The notes beneath the pieces were generated by a model. The model did not search any database. It was not told the DNA's origin and worked only from the letters and a program-made list of their open reading frames with translations. A stretch of 64,000 nt of DNA from Candidatus Didemnitutus sp. GTDB lineage: Bacteria > Verrucomicrobiota > Verrucomicrobiia > Opitutales > Opitutaceae. Shown in pieces: positions 35,489 to 44,377 of the stretch. Numbering within the stretch: position 1 is the stretch's first letter; every line of letters begins with the position of its first letter. The stretch is from contig JAHCAY010000001.1 of assembly GCA_019634575.1 (NCBI GenBank), positions 2,108,001 through 2,172,000 on the forward strand, written 5' to 3'. A program made the position numbers and the translations under genes.

Positions 35489-36478
35489 CTACCACGCGTA
35501 ACCGAGCGAGGAGGTCAGGCGCGAGTCGGAGCGGTAGTTCGGATCGGGGACGGAGTGGTCGTAGTCGACCTCGTAGCGCAGGTTGAGCGACAGGCTGTCC
35601 GTGACGCGGGATTGGAGCGCGGCGTTGAATTTGATCCGGAAATTCCCGTCGGCAGGCGCGCCGGTCACGGTGGAGCGGCCGCCGCGCGCGGACATGTTGG
35701 GCGAGTCGGCGAGGAAGACGGTGGCTTCCTGCGTGAATTTGAAACGTTTGTCCCATTGGAGCGTGTAGTCCTGGAACGCGGAGCCGAGGAGCGCGGTGTA
35801 GTCATCGTAGTCGTCGCGCGAGAGGCGCTGGAGGACGGCGCCGAGGCCGACGTTCACCTGCTGCTTGGGCGCATCGAGGATTTTGTAGCCGCCGCCGAGC
35901 TGTTGCTCGACGCTGTAGTTGATCTGCTTGAGGTCGTCGGAGGAATACGTCGTGAGCGACTGGGTGAAGAGGCGCTTGCTGAAGTCGTGGCGCCAGCGGA
36001 AATCGGCGAGCTGGCGGTCGGCGGTGACGACGTTGTTCGCCTCGGAGCGCTGCGCGGTGGCGGTGGCGCGATAGCTGTTGGAGTGTTTGTCCCGGCCCTC
36101 GATCTGGAAACGCGCGGTGAGGTCGCGCTTCGTCTTGGCGCCATCCTGCGTGGCGTAGCCGAGCTCGATCTGGCGCGTCCATTTCGGGATGACTTTGTCG
36201 GTGCGCGCGGCGGGCGCGCCGTCCGGCACCGTGGGGACTTTGGCAATGGCGGCCGCCGTGGCGGGGCTCGGAGTCGGCGCGAGAGCCGAGCGCGGAATCT
36301 TCAACGTGCCGAGTTGCGCGTGCTGGATTTCGAGCTCGTCGGCCGATTCGCGCACGAGCGTGCCGGTGAGGCGGTCGCCATTGGCCAGCACCCAGCTGGC
36401 GGCGCGGGCGGGCAGCGTGAGGACGAAAGTGACGAGGAGGAGCGAGAGGAGGTGTTGGAGATTTTCCCGGGCGGTCAT
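35489..36478 (-). CDS. DUF481 (YdiY-like) outer-membrane-type protein
   Basis: 329 residues. Signal peptide (LLSLLLVTFVLTLPARA) then a small domain SWVLANGDRLTGTLVRESAD resembling the SHOCT-free N-part of DUF481 proteins. The beta-barrel-like region has alternating hydrophobic strands and ends LTSSLGYAW, a C-terminal aromatic as in outer-membrane barrels. Role of YdiY relatives is unknown. ATG 36478 opens the signal peptide. Monocistronic between pfp and the GspC-like gene. Confidence 0.8.
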   Translation of the reverse strand: MTARENLQHLLSLLLVTFVLTLPARAASWVLANGDRLTGTLVRESADELEIQHAQLGTLKIPRSALAPTPSPATAAAIAKVPTVPDGAPAARTDKVIPKWTRQIELGYATQDGAKTKRDLTARFQIEGRDKHSNSYRATATAQRSEANNVVTADRQLADFRWRHDFSKRLFTQSLTTYSSDDLKQINYSVEQQLGGGYKILDAPKQQVNVGLGAVLQRLSRDDYDDYTALLGSAFQDYTLQWDKRFKFTQEATVFLADSPNMSARGGRSTVTGAPADGNFRIKFNAALQSRVTDSLSLNLRYEVDYDHSVPDPNYRSDSRLTSSLGYAW

Positions 36479-36615
36479 GCAGCAAAAAAAGACAGGCTGC
36501 GCGTTGGACCCCGCACGGGCCAAGGCGTTCGATATTTTCTGGGGCTCATCGCCGACGATGCGGCGCGGCAGGACGAGCGCGACGTTTTCTACGACGTCGC
36601 GCCCGGTCCGGAAAT

Positions 36616-37842
36616 TCAGGCGATCTTCCGGCGGCGGCCGGACTTTTGGCCGGTCGTGACGAGCAGTTCCTGGAACCAGCGCGTGCGCAGGTCGAAGTGT
36701 TTGCCGCCCTTGACGCGGTTGAACTCGATCGGGCGGAGGTGGCCGTTGGATTCCTCGTCCTCGCCGATGAGGCCGGACTCGCCGCGGAGCGCGCACTCGA
36801 CGGCGTGCTCGACACAGCGGGCGATGAGCACGAGATCGGCGTCGTTGGCGGCGGCGGAGCGGGCGAAATAGCCGGACTTCTGCACGAGCACCTTCTCGGC
36901 ACCGATCATGGTGGCGAAGCGTTTGCCGAACCAGGAGCCGACGCCGATCTTGTCGAGTTTCACGTGGCCGAAGGGGTCGCGCTCGATCGATTCGCCGCGC
37001 GCGGTCATCTCGGCGATGACGGTTTCGACGCAGGCGCCTTCGGAGACGAAGAGGTTCACGTTGCCGAGGCGGTCCATGACAGCGCGGAGGCGGTCGGACT
37101 CGGCATGGAGGTCGAATTCCATCTCGGGCAGGTAGACGCCGTGGACGCTCCAACGCTCCTCGTGGAGGCCGAGGCCGGGGAGGAAGCGGCCGCCTTCGAC
37201 GAAGCGGAGGTATTCGCGCGTGGTCGCGGCGGTGAGCCAGCCGGAGTGGCGGCCCATGATTTCGTGGACAATGAGCATGCGCGAGCTGGCGCCGTGCTCG
37301 CTGACGACGTTCTGGAAGAAGCGGGCGCCCTGCTCCGCCGCGGTGAGTGCGCCGAGGGATTGGCGGATGGGGACGATGTCGTTGTCGATGGTCTTGGGGA
37401 GGCCGACGACGGTGAGCTTGTAGTTGTTCTTCTTGAGGTAGGCGGCGAGGTCGGCGGCGGCGGTGTTGGTGTCGTCTCCGCCGATGGTGTGGAGGATGTC
37501 GACCTTGTCCTTCTTGAGCTGCTTGGCGGCGACGGCGCGCGGGTCCTGGCCGGGTTTGACGAGGCCGCGCTTCACGCAGTCGTCGACGTTGGTGAGGCGG
37601 ACGCGGGAATTGCCGATGGGGCTGCCGCCGTAGCGGCGGAGGATGCCGGCCTGCGCGCGCATGTCGTCGGTGACCTGGATGGAGTCGCCGAGGAGGAGGC
37701 CCTTGTAGCCGGAGCGATAGCAGATGATCTCAATCTCGGGCGCGGCGGCGGTGTATTGGAGAATGAGTTCACCGACGGCGGCGCTCAGGCAGGGAGCGAG
37801 ACCACCGGCAGTGAGGATGGCGACTTTGCGTGGCTTCTTCAT
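36616..37842 (-). CDS. pfp: Pyrophosphate-dependent 6-phosphofructokinase
   Basis: Reversible PPi:fructose-6-phosphate phosphotransferase of glycolysis, 408 residues. PPi specificity is shown by GGDDTN (121-126, Asp124 in place of Gly) and Lys150 in PKTIDND (ATP enzymes have Gly-Thr here). MGRHSGW (196-202) binds fructose-6-phosphate. The C-terminal NRVKGGKHFDLRTRWFQEL is also family-typical. ATG 37842. Use of PPi fits an organism adapted to low-energy growth, but that is inference. Confidence 0.92.
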   Translation of the reverse strand: MKKPRKVAILTAGGLAPCLSAAVGELILQYTAAAPEIEIICYRSGYKGLLLGDSIQVTDDMRAQAGILRRYGGSPIGNSRVRLTNVDDCVKRGLVKPGQDPRAVAAKQLKKDKVDILHTIGGDDTNTAAADLAAYLKKNNYKLTVVGLPKTIDNDIVPIRQSLGALTAAEQGARFFQNVVSEHGASSRMLIVHEIMGRHSGWLTAATTREYLRFVEGGRFLPGLGLHEERWSVHGVYLPEMEFDLHAESDRLRAVMDRLGNVNLFVSEGACVETVIAEMTARGESIERDPFGHVKLDKIGVGSWFGKRFATMIGAEKVLVQKSGYFARSAAANDADLVLIARCVEHAVECALRGESGLIGEDEESNGHLRPIEFNRVKGGKHFDLRTRWFQELLVTTGQKSGRRRKIA

Positions 37843-38003
37843 GGAGAAAAGGTTTACCCAAACGCATTCGGGCGCGGCGGCGCCAGAAAGATTTCGTGGA
37901 ATTTTTGGACGTGGCGGGGGAATAATTTCGAGGTTCCCCGCCCGCCCGGCAATGCAGCGTCGAGGCGGCGCGGTCCGCAGAGTGTCATAGCGGCCAAATG
38001 CAA

Positions 38004-38031
38004 AACCGGCCGCACTCGCGTGCGGCCGGTT
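38004..38031 (-). terminator. Terminator after TorF-type porin gene
   Basis: 12-bp stem AACCGGCCGCAC / GTGCGGCCGGTT with loop TCGC, followed on the minus strand by TTTGCATTT. It lies 30 bp past the porin stop. Confidence 0.85.
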
Positions 38032-38061
38032 CCCATTCTGCTATGCGTTCCTGTTTCTGGA

Positions 38062-38793
38062 TCAGAACACGACGGTGACGCCGAGCGTGACCCAAAGGTT
38101 TTTGTCCGGCGAGGCGAGGTCGCCCCGGGTGTCGGTCCAGTGGCCGCCGAGCTTGGCGGTGGCCTTGTCGGAGAGCTTGATGCTGACCGATGCGTCGAGG
38201 CCGTAGTATTTGTAAGTGTAACCGGCGGTGCCCGGGAGGTCGGCGTCGCCGTCGCCGATGTCGTTGTAGCCGAAGTAGGCGCCGACATCGAACGAGCCGT
38301 TGCTCATCGGCACGCTGTAGCCGAGATCGGCCTGGAGCGTGTTGGAGTCGAACTTGAAGTCATGGAAGACCGTGAACTTGCCGCTGAGCGGGCCGACCGG
38401 CGCGGCGAAGGCGATGGAGCCCTCGTAAGATTTCTTCGCTTCGCTCAGGCTCGGACGAGCCGACGGATAGTAATAATAGGTGCCGCCGAGCGTGACGGAG
38501 GCGTTGTTCTCGAGGGAGAACGTGTAGCCACCGAAGAAATCGTATTCCTTGCCCTGCGCCCATGAAGTGTCCTTGTTGCCGAGCGCCTGGCTGGTCCAGA
38601 TGCCGCCGGAGAAGGCGCCTTGCGTGTAGGTGACGGAAGGCTGGAGGGCCGAGTCCTGGTTTTTCACGCCACGGAAGAAGTAGCGTGTGGTGTAGGTCAC
38701 GTCGGACGTGATCGAGTAGGAGGACTTGGCTTCCTCGGCGGAAAGGCCGGCAGCGGCAATGAGCGCGAGCGCGGCGAGCAGGGTTTTTCTCAT
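38062..38793 (-). CDS. TorF family putative porin
   Basis: 243 residues with signal peptide (LLAALALIAAAGLSA) and a beta-barrel pattern opening SYSITSDVTYTTRYFFRGVK, the TorF (gcw_chp) signature of outer-membrane proteins. Strands alternate throughout (SVTLGGTYYYYPSARPS) and the end is VTLGVTVVF, a terminal Phe fitting BAM recognition. It probably forms a small outer-membrane channel of unknown substrate. A Pho-box-like site lies about 100 bp upstream. Confidence 0.85.
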   Translation of the reverse strand: MRKTLLAALALIAAAGLSAEEAKSSYSITSDVTYTTRYFFRGVKNQDSALQPSVTYTQGAFSGGIWTSQALGNKDTSWAQGKEYDFFGGYTFSLENNASVTLGGTYYYYPSARPSLSEAKKSYEGSIAFAAPVGPLSGKFTVFHDFKFDSNTLQADLGYSVPMSNGSFDVGAYFGYNDIGDGDADLPGTAGYTYKYYGLDASVSIKLSDKATAKLGGHWTDTRGDLASPDKNLWVTLGVTVVF

Positions 38794-38893
38794 GGTGGTG
38801 TTTGCAGTGTGTTTAGGTTTGGCGTGGTCGACGACGCCTAGGGGATGCGACGTCTCGCCCGGCTCTAAGCATCGTCCCGGCCAACTTTCATCT

Positions 38894-38911
38894 ATGACAA
38901 AAACATGACAC
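38894..38911 (-). promoter_or_regulatory. Pho-box-like direct repeat upstream of porin gene
   Basis: Minus strand reads GTGTCATGTTTTTGTCAT: two 7-mers GTGTCAT and TTGTCAT spaced 11 bp apart, each one mismatch from CTGTCAT, the PhoB half-site. It lies 101 bp upstream of ATG 38793. No clear -10 at ideal distance. Suggests phosphate-starvation control, unproven. Confidence 0.45.
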
Positions 38912-38950
38912 GGAGGCGAGGCACGGTTCGCCGCAGCTTTGCCACGCACC

Positions 38951-38982
38951 AAAAACGAAACCCGCGGCACGAGCCGCGGGTT
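38951..38982 (-). terminator. Terminator after gltB
   Basis: Stem AACCCGCGGC / GCCGCGGGTT (38959-38982) with loop ACGA, followed on the minus strand by TCGTTTTTGG, a T-rich tail. It lies 27 bp past the gltB stop. Confidence 0.88.
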
Positions 38983-39009
38983 CGGGAAGGAAAGAACTAT
39001 CCGCCGCAC

Positions 39010-42000
39010 TCAGCCGAGGGCGGCTTCGTGTTCGGCGAAGACCTGCACCGGCTCATAGCGGTAGAACTGCTTGGGCGCGTCGGGCGTAGGCGCGTTGGGC
39101 ACGACTTTCCAGAACAGTTTCACGCTCTCGCGCCACTCCGCGAGGATGCGCTGCGCGTGCGGCGAACCGGTCGAAGCGGCGTGGTCGCTGATGAGCTTGC
39201 GGAGCGACTCGGCCTCGTCGTCGTTCGACAGGCGCTCGAGCGTGACCATCTGGCTGTTGTAGCGCTTGGGCAGCGTATCGAGCTTGTCGTAGACGAAGGC
39301 GAGGCCGCCGCTCATGCCGGCGCCGAAGTTCAGGCCGGTGCGGCCGAGCACGACGACGGTGCCGCGCGTCATGTATTCGCAACCGTGGTCGCCCACGCCC
39401 TCGACGACGGCGATCGCGCCGGAATTGCGGACCGCGAAGCGCTCGCCCGCCCAGCCGGCCGCGAAGAGCAGGCCGCCCGTCGCGCCGTAGAGGCAGGTGT
39501 TGCCGATGAGGACGTTGGTTTCCCAGGCGAAGATCTCGTCGCTGCGCGGGCGGATGACGATTTCGCCGCCGCTCATACCCTTGCCGACGTAGTCGTTGCC
39601 CTCGCCGGTGAGCGTGAGGCGCACGCCGGGGACGAGGAACGTGCCGAAGCTCTGGCCGGCGGTGCCGTTGAACTTCAGGTCGATCGTGCGCGGCGCGAGC
39701 GGGCTCTGGCTGCCGCGCAAATACGCGATCTGGCCGGAGAGGTGCGTGCCGAGGCAGCGCGATTCGTTCGTCACCTTGTAGGTGCCGGTGAAACGGCCGG
39801 CGCGGCCGGCGACGACGTGGCGTGCTTCCTGGATGATGAACTCGTCGAGCGAGCCCTCGGAGCCGAAGCGCTCGTTGCGCTCGCGCGTGTGGAAGCGGTC
39901 GAGCTGGCCGGTCGGATCGACGTTGTGGAGGACGCCGGAGAGATTGATGAAACGCGTCTTCGGGTTCGCCGGGTCGTCGATCTGCTCGAGCAGTTCGGGG
40001 CGGCCGATGACGTCGTTGAGCGTGTGCGCGCCGAGGCGCGCGAGGTAATGGCGGACTTCCTCGGCGACGGCGTTGAAGTAGGCGATGACGTTCTCGGGCT
40101 TGCCGCGGAACTTCGCGCGCAGGTCGTCGCGCTGCGTGGCGACGCCGACCGGGCACGTGTTGAGATGGCAGACGCGGAACATCGCGCAACCGGCCGCGAT
40201 GAGCGCGGCGGTGCCGAAGTTGAACTCCTCGGCGCCGAGGATGGCGGCGATGACGATGTCGCGACCGGTTTTCATGCCACCGTCGGTGCGGAGCGTGACG
40301 CGGTTGCGGAGGCCATTCATCATCAGAACCTGATGCGCCTCGGCGAGGCCGAGCACCCAGTCGGAACCGGCGTTCTTGATCGAGCCGAGCGGCGAGGCAC
40401 CCGTGCCACCTTCGTGGCCGGAGATGAGGACGACGTCCGCGTAGGCCTTCGCGACGCCGGCGGCGATCGTGCCGACGCCGGAGGAGGAGACGAGCTTCAC
40501 GCAGACCTTGGCGCGCGGGTTGACTTCCTTGAGGTCGAGAATCAGCTGCGCGAGATCCTCGATCGAGTAGATGTCGTGGTGCGGCGGCGGCGAGATGAGC
40601 GTGACGCCGGGGACGGAGAAGCGGAGCTTCGCGATGAGCGGCGAGACCTTGTGGCCGGGCAACTGGCCGCCTTCGCCGGGCTTCGCGCCCTGGGCCATCT
40701 TGATTTCGATCTCGCGCGCGTTGGCGAGGTATTCGGCGGTGACGCCGAAGCGGCCGGACGCGACCTGCTTGATCGCGCTGTTGGCGCTGTCGCCGTTTTC
40801 GCGGAGCCCGAAGCGCTCGGGATCTTCGCCACCCTCGCCCGAGTTCGACTTGCCGCCGATGCGGTTCATCGCGATGGCGAGCGTCTCGTGCGCCTCGGGG
40901 GAGAGCGCGCCGAGCGACATGCCGGCGGTGGTGAAGCGGCGGCGGATGTCCTCGATCGGCTCGACTTCCTCGAGCGGCAGGCCGCCCGACGGGAAACGGA
41001 TTTTCAGCAGGTCCTTGATCGTGACCGGCGGATGCTCGTCGGAGGTTTGCGAGAAGACCTTGTAGTCCTCGGGCGCGGCACCCTTGAGGAACTTGTGCAT
41101 GCCGGCGACGACCTTCGGGTTCCAGCCGTGGAACTCGCCGTCGCCCTTCTTGTTGACCTTGTAGTAGCCGTCGTTGGGCAACTCGGTCGCGGGCGCGGGC
41201 GTCGCCTCGGCCTCGGAGGCGGCGTTGTTCATGCGCGGGAAGGCGCGCTCGTGGCGGCGCAGCACTTCATCGGCGATCTGGCGGTAACCGATGCCGCCGA
41301 TGGGTGACGGCGTGCCGCCGAAGCACTCTTCGATGACTTTGCCGCCGATGCCGATGGCTTCGAAGATCTGCGCGCCGCGGTAGCTGGCGAGCGTCGAGAT
41401 GCCCATGCGGGCGAGCACCTTCAACAGGCCGGCTTCGAGGGCCTTCTTGTAATTCTTCTCGGCGTCCGCGGGCTTCGCGGGCGTGGCGAGCTTTCCTTGC
41501 GTCGCGAGTTCGCGAACGGTCGCAAGCGCGAGGTAGGGATTGATGGCGTTGGCGCCGTAGCCGCTGAGGCAGGCGATGTGGTGGACGTCGCGCGCTTCAC
41601 CGGTCTCGGCGACGATGTCGCACTTCAGGCGCAGGCCGGCGCGGATGAGGCGGTGTTGCACGGCACCGACGGCGAGGAGCATCGGGATCGCGGCCTTGTC
41701 AGGCGCGAGGCCCTTGTCGGAGAGGATGAGAATCTTCGCGCCCTGGTTTTCGACGGCGTTGAAGGCGCGGTGCGCGAGGTCGTGCACGGCGTTGGCCAGC
41801 GCGTCGGGGCCGGCGTTGGCGTCGAAGAGGACGGAGAGACGCACAACGGCATTGCGGAACAGCGGCACCGCGTGGAGCGCTTCGAGTTCGTGGTCGAAGA
41901 TCAGCGGCGAATCCAGCGTGAGCACGCCGGTCGGCGAGAGGCCGGTGTCGAACAGGCTGAGGCGCGGGCCGAGCGCGGCGCCGAGCGACATCACGGACTT

Positions 42001-43617
42001 TTCGCGGATCGAGTCGATCGGCGGATTCGTGACCTGCGCGAAGAGTTGCTTGAAGTAGCTGTAGAGGAGCTTCGGGCGGCGCGAGAGGACGGCGAGCGGC
42101 GTGTCGTCGCCCATCGAGCCGGTGGGCTCGACGCCGACGGCGAGCGAGCCGAGCACGAGTTCGAGCTCCTCGGTGTCGTAGCCGAACGCAAGTTGCTGCT
42201 GGAGCACCGAGGCGGTGTAGGCGGCGGGCGGCGTGATGACTTCGTTCTCCGGCGAGGTCGCGGCGAATTTTCCCAGATTGATCAGGTGGCGCGAGCACCA
42301 GTCGCGGAAGACCGGTTTCTCGGCGACTTCCTTCTTGATGTCTTCGTCCATCAGCAGGCGCTGTCGCTCGAGGTCGACCGCGATCATGCGGCCGGGCCCG
42401 AGGCGGCCGGACATGACGACCTGGCCGGGGAGATTCGGCACGAGGCCGGTTTCCGAGGCGAGGAGGATGTGGCCGTCGTCGTAGAGCTTGAAACGCGCGG
42501 GGCGCAGGCCGTTGCGGTCGAGCGTGGCGCCGACGATCTTGCCGTCGGAGAACACGAGCGCCGCGGGGCCGTCCCACGGTTCCATGAAGAGCGAGTGGTA
42601 TTGGAAGAAGCCGCGGGCGTCCTCGCTGAGGCGCGGGTTCTGTTCCCACGCGAGCGGCGCCATCATCATCATCGAGTGGAGCGCGGAGCGGCCGCCGAGC
42701 GCGAGGACTTGGAGGACGTTGTCGAAGCTCGCGGAGTCGGACATGCCCGGCTGCACGATCGGGTGCAGATCGGCGAAGCGCCCGCCCCACACGCCGCCCG
42801 CCATCGCCTTCTCGCGCGCCTGCATGCGCACGCGGTTGCCGCGGATGGTGTTGATCTCGCCGTTGTGCGCCATGAGGCGGAACGGCTGCGCGAGGTGCCA
42901 CGTCGGGAACGTGTTCGTCGAGTAGCGCTGATGGAAAATCGTGAACGCCGTCGTGTAGCGCGTGTCGCGCAGGTCCGGGAAAAAGCGGCGGACCTCGGGC
43001 GCGTTGAGCAGGCCCTTGTAGACGATGGTGCGCGACGAGCAGGAGCAGACGTAGAAGCCGTCGAGGCGCGCCTCGTTGCAGCGGCGCTCGGCCATCTTCT
43101 GCGCGAGGTAGAGGTGGCGCTCGAAGTCGTCGTCGCTCGAATCGTCGAGGCGCGCGATAATCGCCTGCAGCACCATCGGACGCGTGTCGGCGGCCTTGCG
43201 GCCGAGGATCGAATAGTCGGTCGGCACGTCGCGCCACGCCACGAAGCCGAGGCCCTCTTCCTTCACCGCCTCGATGAAAATCTTTTTGATCTGCGCCTGC
43301 GCGAGGTCGTTTTCGCGCGGGAGAAACAGCTGGGCGACGGCGAGGTCCTTGTCCTTCGGCAGCACGCTGACCTTCTGCGCGACGAGGTGCGCGCTGATCA
43401 GTTCGTAAGGCAGCTGCGTCATGATGCCGGCGCCGTCGCCCGTGGACGAGTCGGCGTCGATCGCGCCGCGATGTGCGAGGGCTTTGAGTGCGGTGAGTCC
43501 GTGCTTCAGAACATCGTGAGTCCGGTGACCGTCGGTGCGCGCAATGAAGCCGACACCGCAGGCGTCGTGTTCGAACGCCGGATCATAGAGGGGCGAAGGG
43601 ATACCGCAGGAGTGCAT
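39010..43617 (-). CDS. gltB: Glutamate synthase large subunit
   Basis: 1535 residues. Converts glutamine and 2-oxoglutarate to two glutamates. After a 19-residue propeptide, Cys20 of HDACGVGFIAR is the N-terminal nucleophile of the class II amidotransferase domain (~20-420). The synthase domain has PPPHHDIYSIEDLAQLILDL and GGTGASPLGSIKNAG; the 3Fe-4S cluster cysteines are in CAMFRVCHLNTCPVGVA. The C-terminal GXGXG beta-helix follows. ATG 43617 was chosen because the propeptide before Cys is short in this family; the longer frame is rejected. gltD is not in the window. Confidence 0.95.
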   Translation of the reverse strand: MHSCGIPSPLYDPAFEHDACGVGFIARTDGHRTHDVLKHGLTALKALAHRGAIDADSSTGDGAGIMTQLPYELISAHLVAQKVSVLPKDKDLAVAQLFLPRENDLAQAQIKKIFIEAVKEEGLGFVAWRDVPTDYSILGRKAADTRPMVLQAIIARLDDSSDDDFERHLYLAQKMAERRCNEARLDGFYVCSCSSRTIVYKGLLNAPEVRRFFPDLRDTRYTTAFTIFHQRYSTNTFPTWHLAQPFRLMAHNGEINTIRGNRVRMQAREKAMAGGVWGGRFADLHPIVQPGMSDSASFDNVLQVLALGGRSALHSMMMMAPLAWEQNPRLSEDARGFFQYHSLFMEPWDGPAALVFSDGKIVGATLDRNGLRPARFKLYDDGHILLASETGLVPNLPGQVVMSGRLGPGRMIAVDLERQRLLMDEDIKKEVAEKPVFRDWCSRHLINLGKFAATSPENEVITPPAAYTASVLQQQLAFGYDTEELELVLGSLAVGVEPTGSMGDDTPLAVLSRRPKLLYSYFKQLFAQVTNPPIDSIREKSVMSLGAALGPRLSLFDTGLSPTGVLTLDSPLIFDHELEALHAVPLFRNAVVRLSVLFDANAGPDALANAVHDLAHRAFNAVENQGAKILILSDKGLAPDKAAIPMLLAVGAVQHRLIRAGLRLKCDIVAETGEARDVHHIACLSGYGANAINPYLALATVRELATQGKLATPAKPADAEKNYKKALEAGLLKVLARMGISTLASYRGAQIFEAIGIGGKVIEECFGGTPSPIGGIGYRQIADEVLRRHERAFPRMNNAASEAEATPAPATELPNDGYYKVNKKGDGEFHGWNPKVVAGMHKFLKGAAPEDYKVFSQTSDEHPPVTIKDLLKIRFPSGGLPLEEVEPIEDIRRRFTTAGMSLGALSPEAHETLAIAMNRIGGKSNSGEGGEDPERFGLRENGDSANSAIKQVASGRFGVTAEYLANAREIEIKMAQGAKPGEGGQLPGHKVSPLIAKLRFSVPGVTLISPPPHHDIYSIEDLAQLILDLKEVNPRAKVCVKLVSSSGVGTIAAGVAKAYADVVLISGHEGGTGASPLGSIKNAGSDWVLGLAEAHQVLMMNGLRNRVTLRTDGGMKTGRDIVIAAILGAEEFNFGTAALIAAGCAMFRVCHLNTCPVGVATQRDDLRAKFRGKPENVIAYFNAVAEEVRHYLARLGAHTLNDVIGRPELLEQIDDPANPKTRFINLSGVLHNVDPTGQLDRFHTRERNERFGSEGSLDEFIIQEARHVVAGRAGRFTGTYKVTNESRCLGTHLSGQIAYLRGSQSPLAPRTIDLKFNGTAGQSFGTFLVPGVRLTLTGEGNDYVGKGMSGGEIVIRPRSDEIFAWETNVLIGNTCLYGATGGLLFAAGWAGERFAVRNSGAIAVVEGVGDHGCEYMTRGTVVVLGRTGLNFGAGMSGGLAFVYDKLDTLPKRYNSQMVTLERLSNDDEAESLRKLISDHAASTGSPHAQRILAEWRESVKLFWKVVPNAPTPDAPKQFYRYEPVQVFAEHEAALG

Positions 43618-43783
43618 AGCACTCTCGGTGGTAGCACCTCTTATGCCCCTGCAAACGCTACGTTGTGGCATATCGGGACTATTAGGAGCGAAGGATTTCA
43701 GCGGCGAGCGCGGAGGCGCGCACTGCCGCTCCCGAGGAGAACGCGGGTTGTGCATAAGCGAATCCCCGATCAACGTCGCGCAC

Positions 43784-44170
43784 GTGCCCGACCAACCGGA
43801 CCCACCGCGGAAAAATTACGGTTTCAAACCGAAGGAATTCGAGCGCGTGAACGCGCCGCGCTCGGAGGCCGGTGAACCGCACGACACGCCGCCACCGGCC
43901 AACGACGTGTTCGCGATCCAGCGCGAGCTGCGCGAACGCGAGATCGCGGCGGGCTTGGACGAGCTCGCGCCGTCGCATCGGCCGAACTGGCGGCGCCGCA
44001 AACGCGACTACTGGGTGACGATGATCCTGCTGAATGGCGTCGGACTGCCGCTCGCGATCTGGGGTTACCGCACGCAGAACGCGGTGCTCTTCGTCTACTG
44101 CCTCGCCGGTCTCGTGATCGCGGACCTAGCGCTGACGTGGATCATGTGGGTGCTGCTGGACGATTACTGA
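43784..44170 (+). CDS. Small two-helix membrane protein of unknown function
   Basis: 128 residues from GTG 43784. Hydrophilic N-terminal half with KNYGFKPKEFERVNAP and REIAAGLDELAP, then two membrane helices (YWVTMILLNGVGLPLAIWGY, AVLFVYCLAGLVIADLALTW). I have the impression this is a lineage-conserved Opitutales protein, but no family name comes to mind. The frame extends to 43628 without a better start. Divergent from gltB; 166 bp lie between the two starts. Confidence 0.65.
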   Translation: MPDQPDPPRKNYGFKPKEFERVNAPRSEAGEPHDTPPPANDVFAIQRELREREIAAGLDELAPSHRPNWRRRKRDYWVTMILLNGVGLPLAIWGYRTQNAVLFVYCLAGLVIADLALTWIMWVLLDDY

Positions 44171-44246
44171 GCGCGGCGCGCGAACAAATCGGACCGGTAA
44201 GGCGCGGCCGCCGGCGTGCCGCGAGCGAATTTCGGCGCGGGCCGCG

Positions 44247-44308
44247 GTAGGCAGCGACCTTGGTCGCGCTCCACCACGGCACAGAGCGCGTGCCAGCACG
44301 CTGCCTAC
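44247..44308. repeat. 62-bp inverted-repeat element
   Basis: Arms GTAGGCAGCG (44247-44256) and CGCTGCCTAC (44299-44308), with internal CGACCTTGGTCG. It sits in the 207-bp gap between two convergent genes; no gene there. Another member of the dispersed palindrome families in this window. Confidence 0.75.
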
Positions 44309-44377
44309 ACGGAAATCCCGTTTCGCAGCCCGCCCCAACACATGCGCCGCACGCCGGCTTCGGCGAAACGCGCCGCC

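Noticed and set aside
38905..41307. Very long plus-strand frame opposite gltB (800 residues)
   Set aside because: Arg/Glu/Asp/Val-biased shadow of the gltB frame in high-GC DNA; gltB has full domain support.
39010..43773. Longer gltB start at 43773
   Set aside because: Would place about 71 residues before the catalytic Cys; ATG 43617 gives the short propeptide usual for GltB.
43618..43783. Sigma-54 or NtrC site upstream of gltB
   Set aside because: No TGGCAC-N5-TTGCA or NtrC palindrome at the right spacing on the minus strand.
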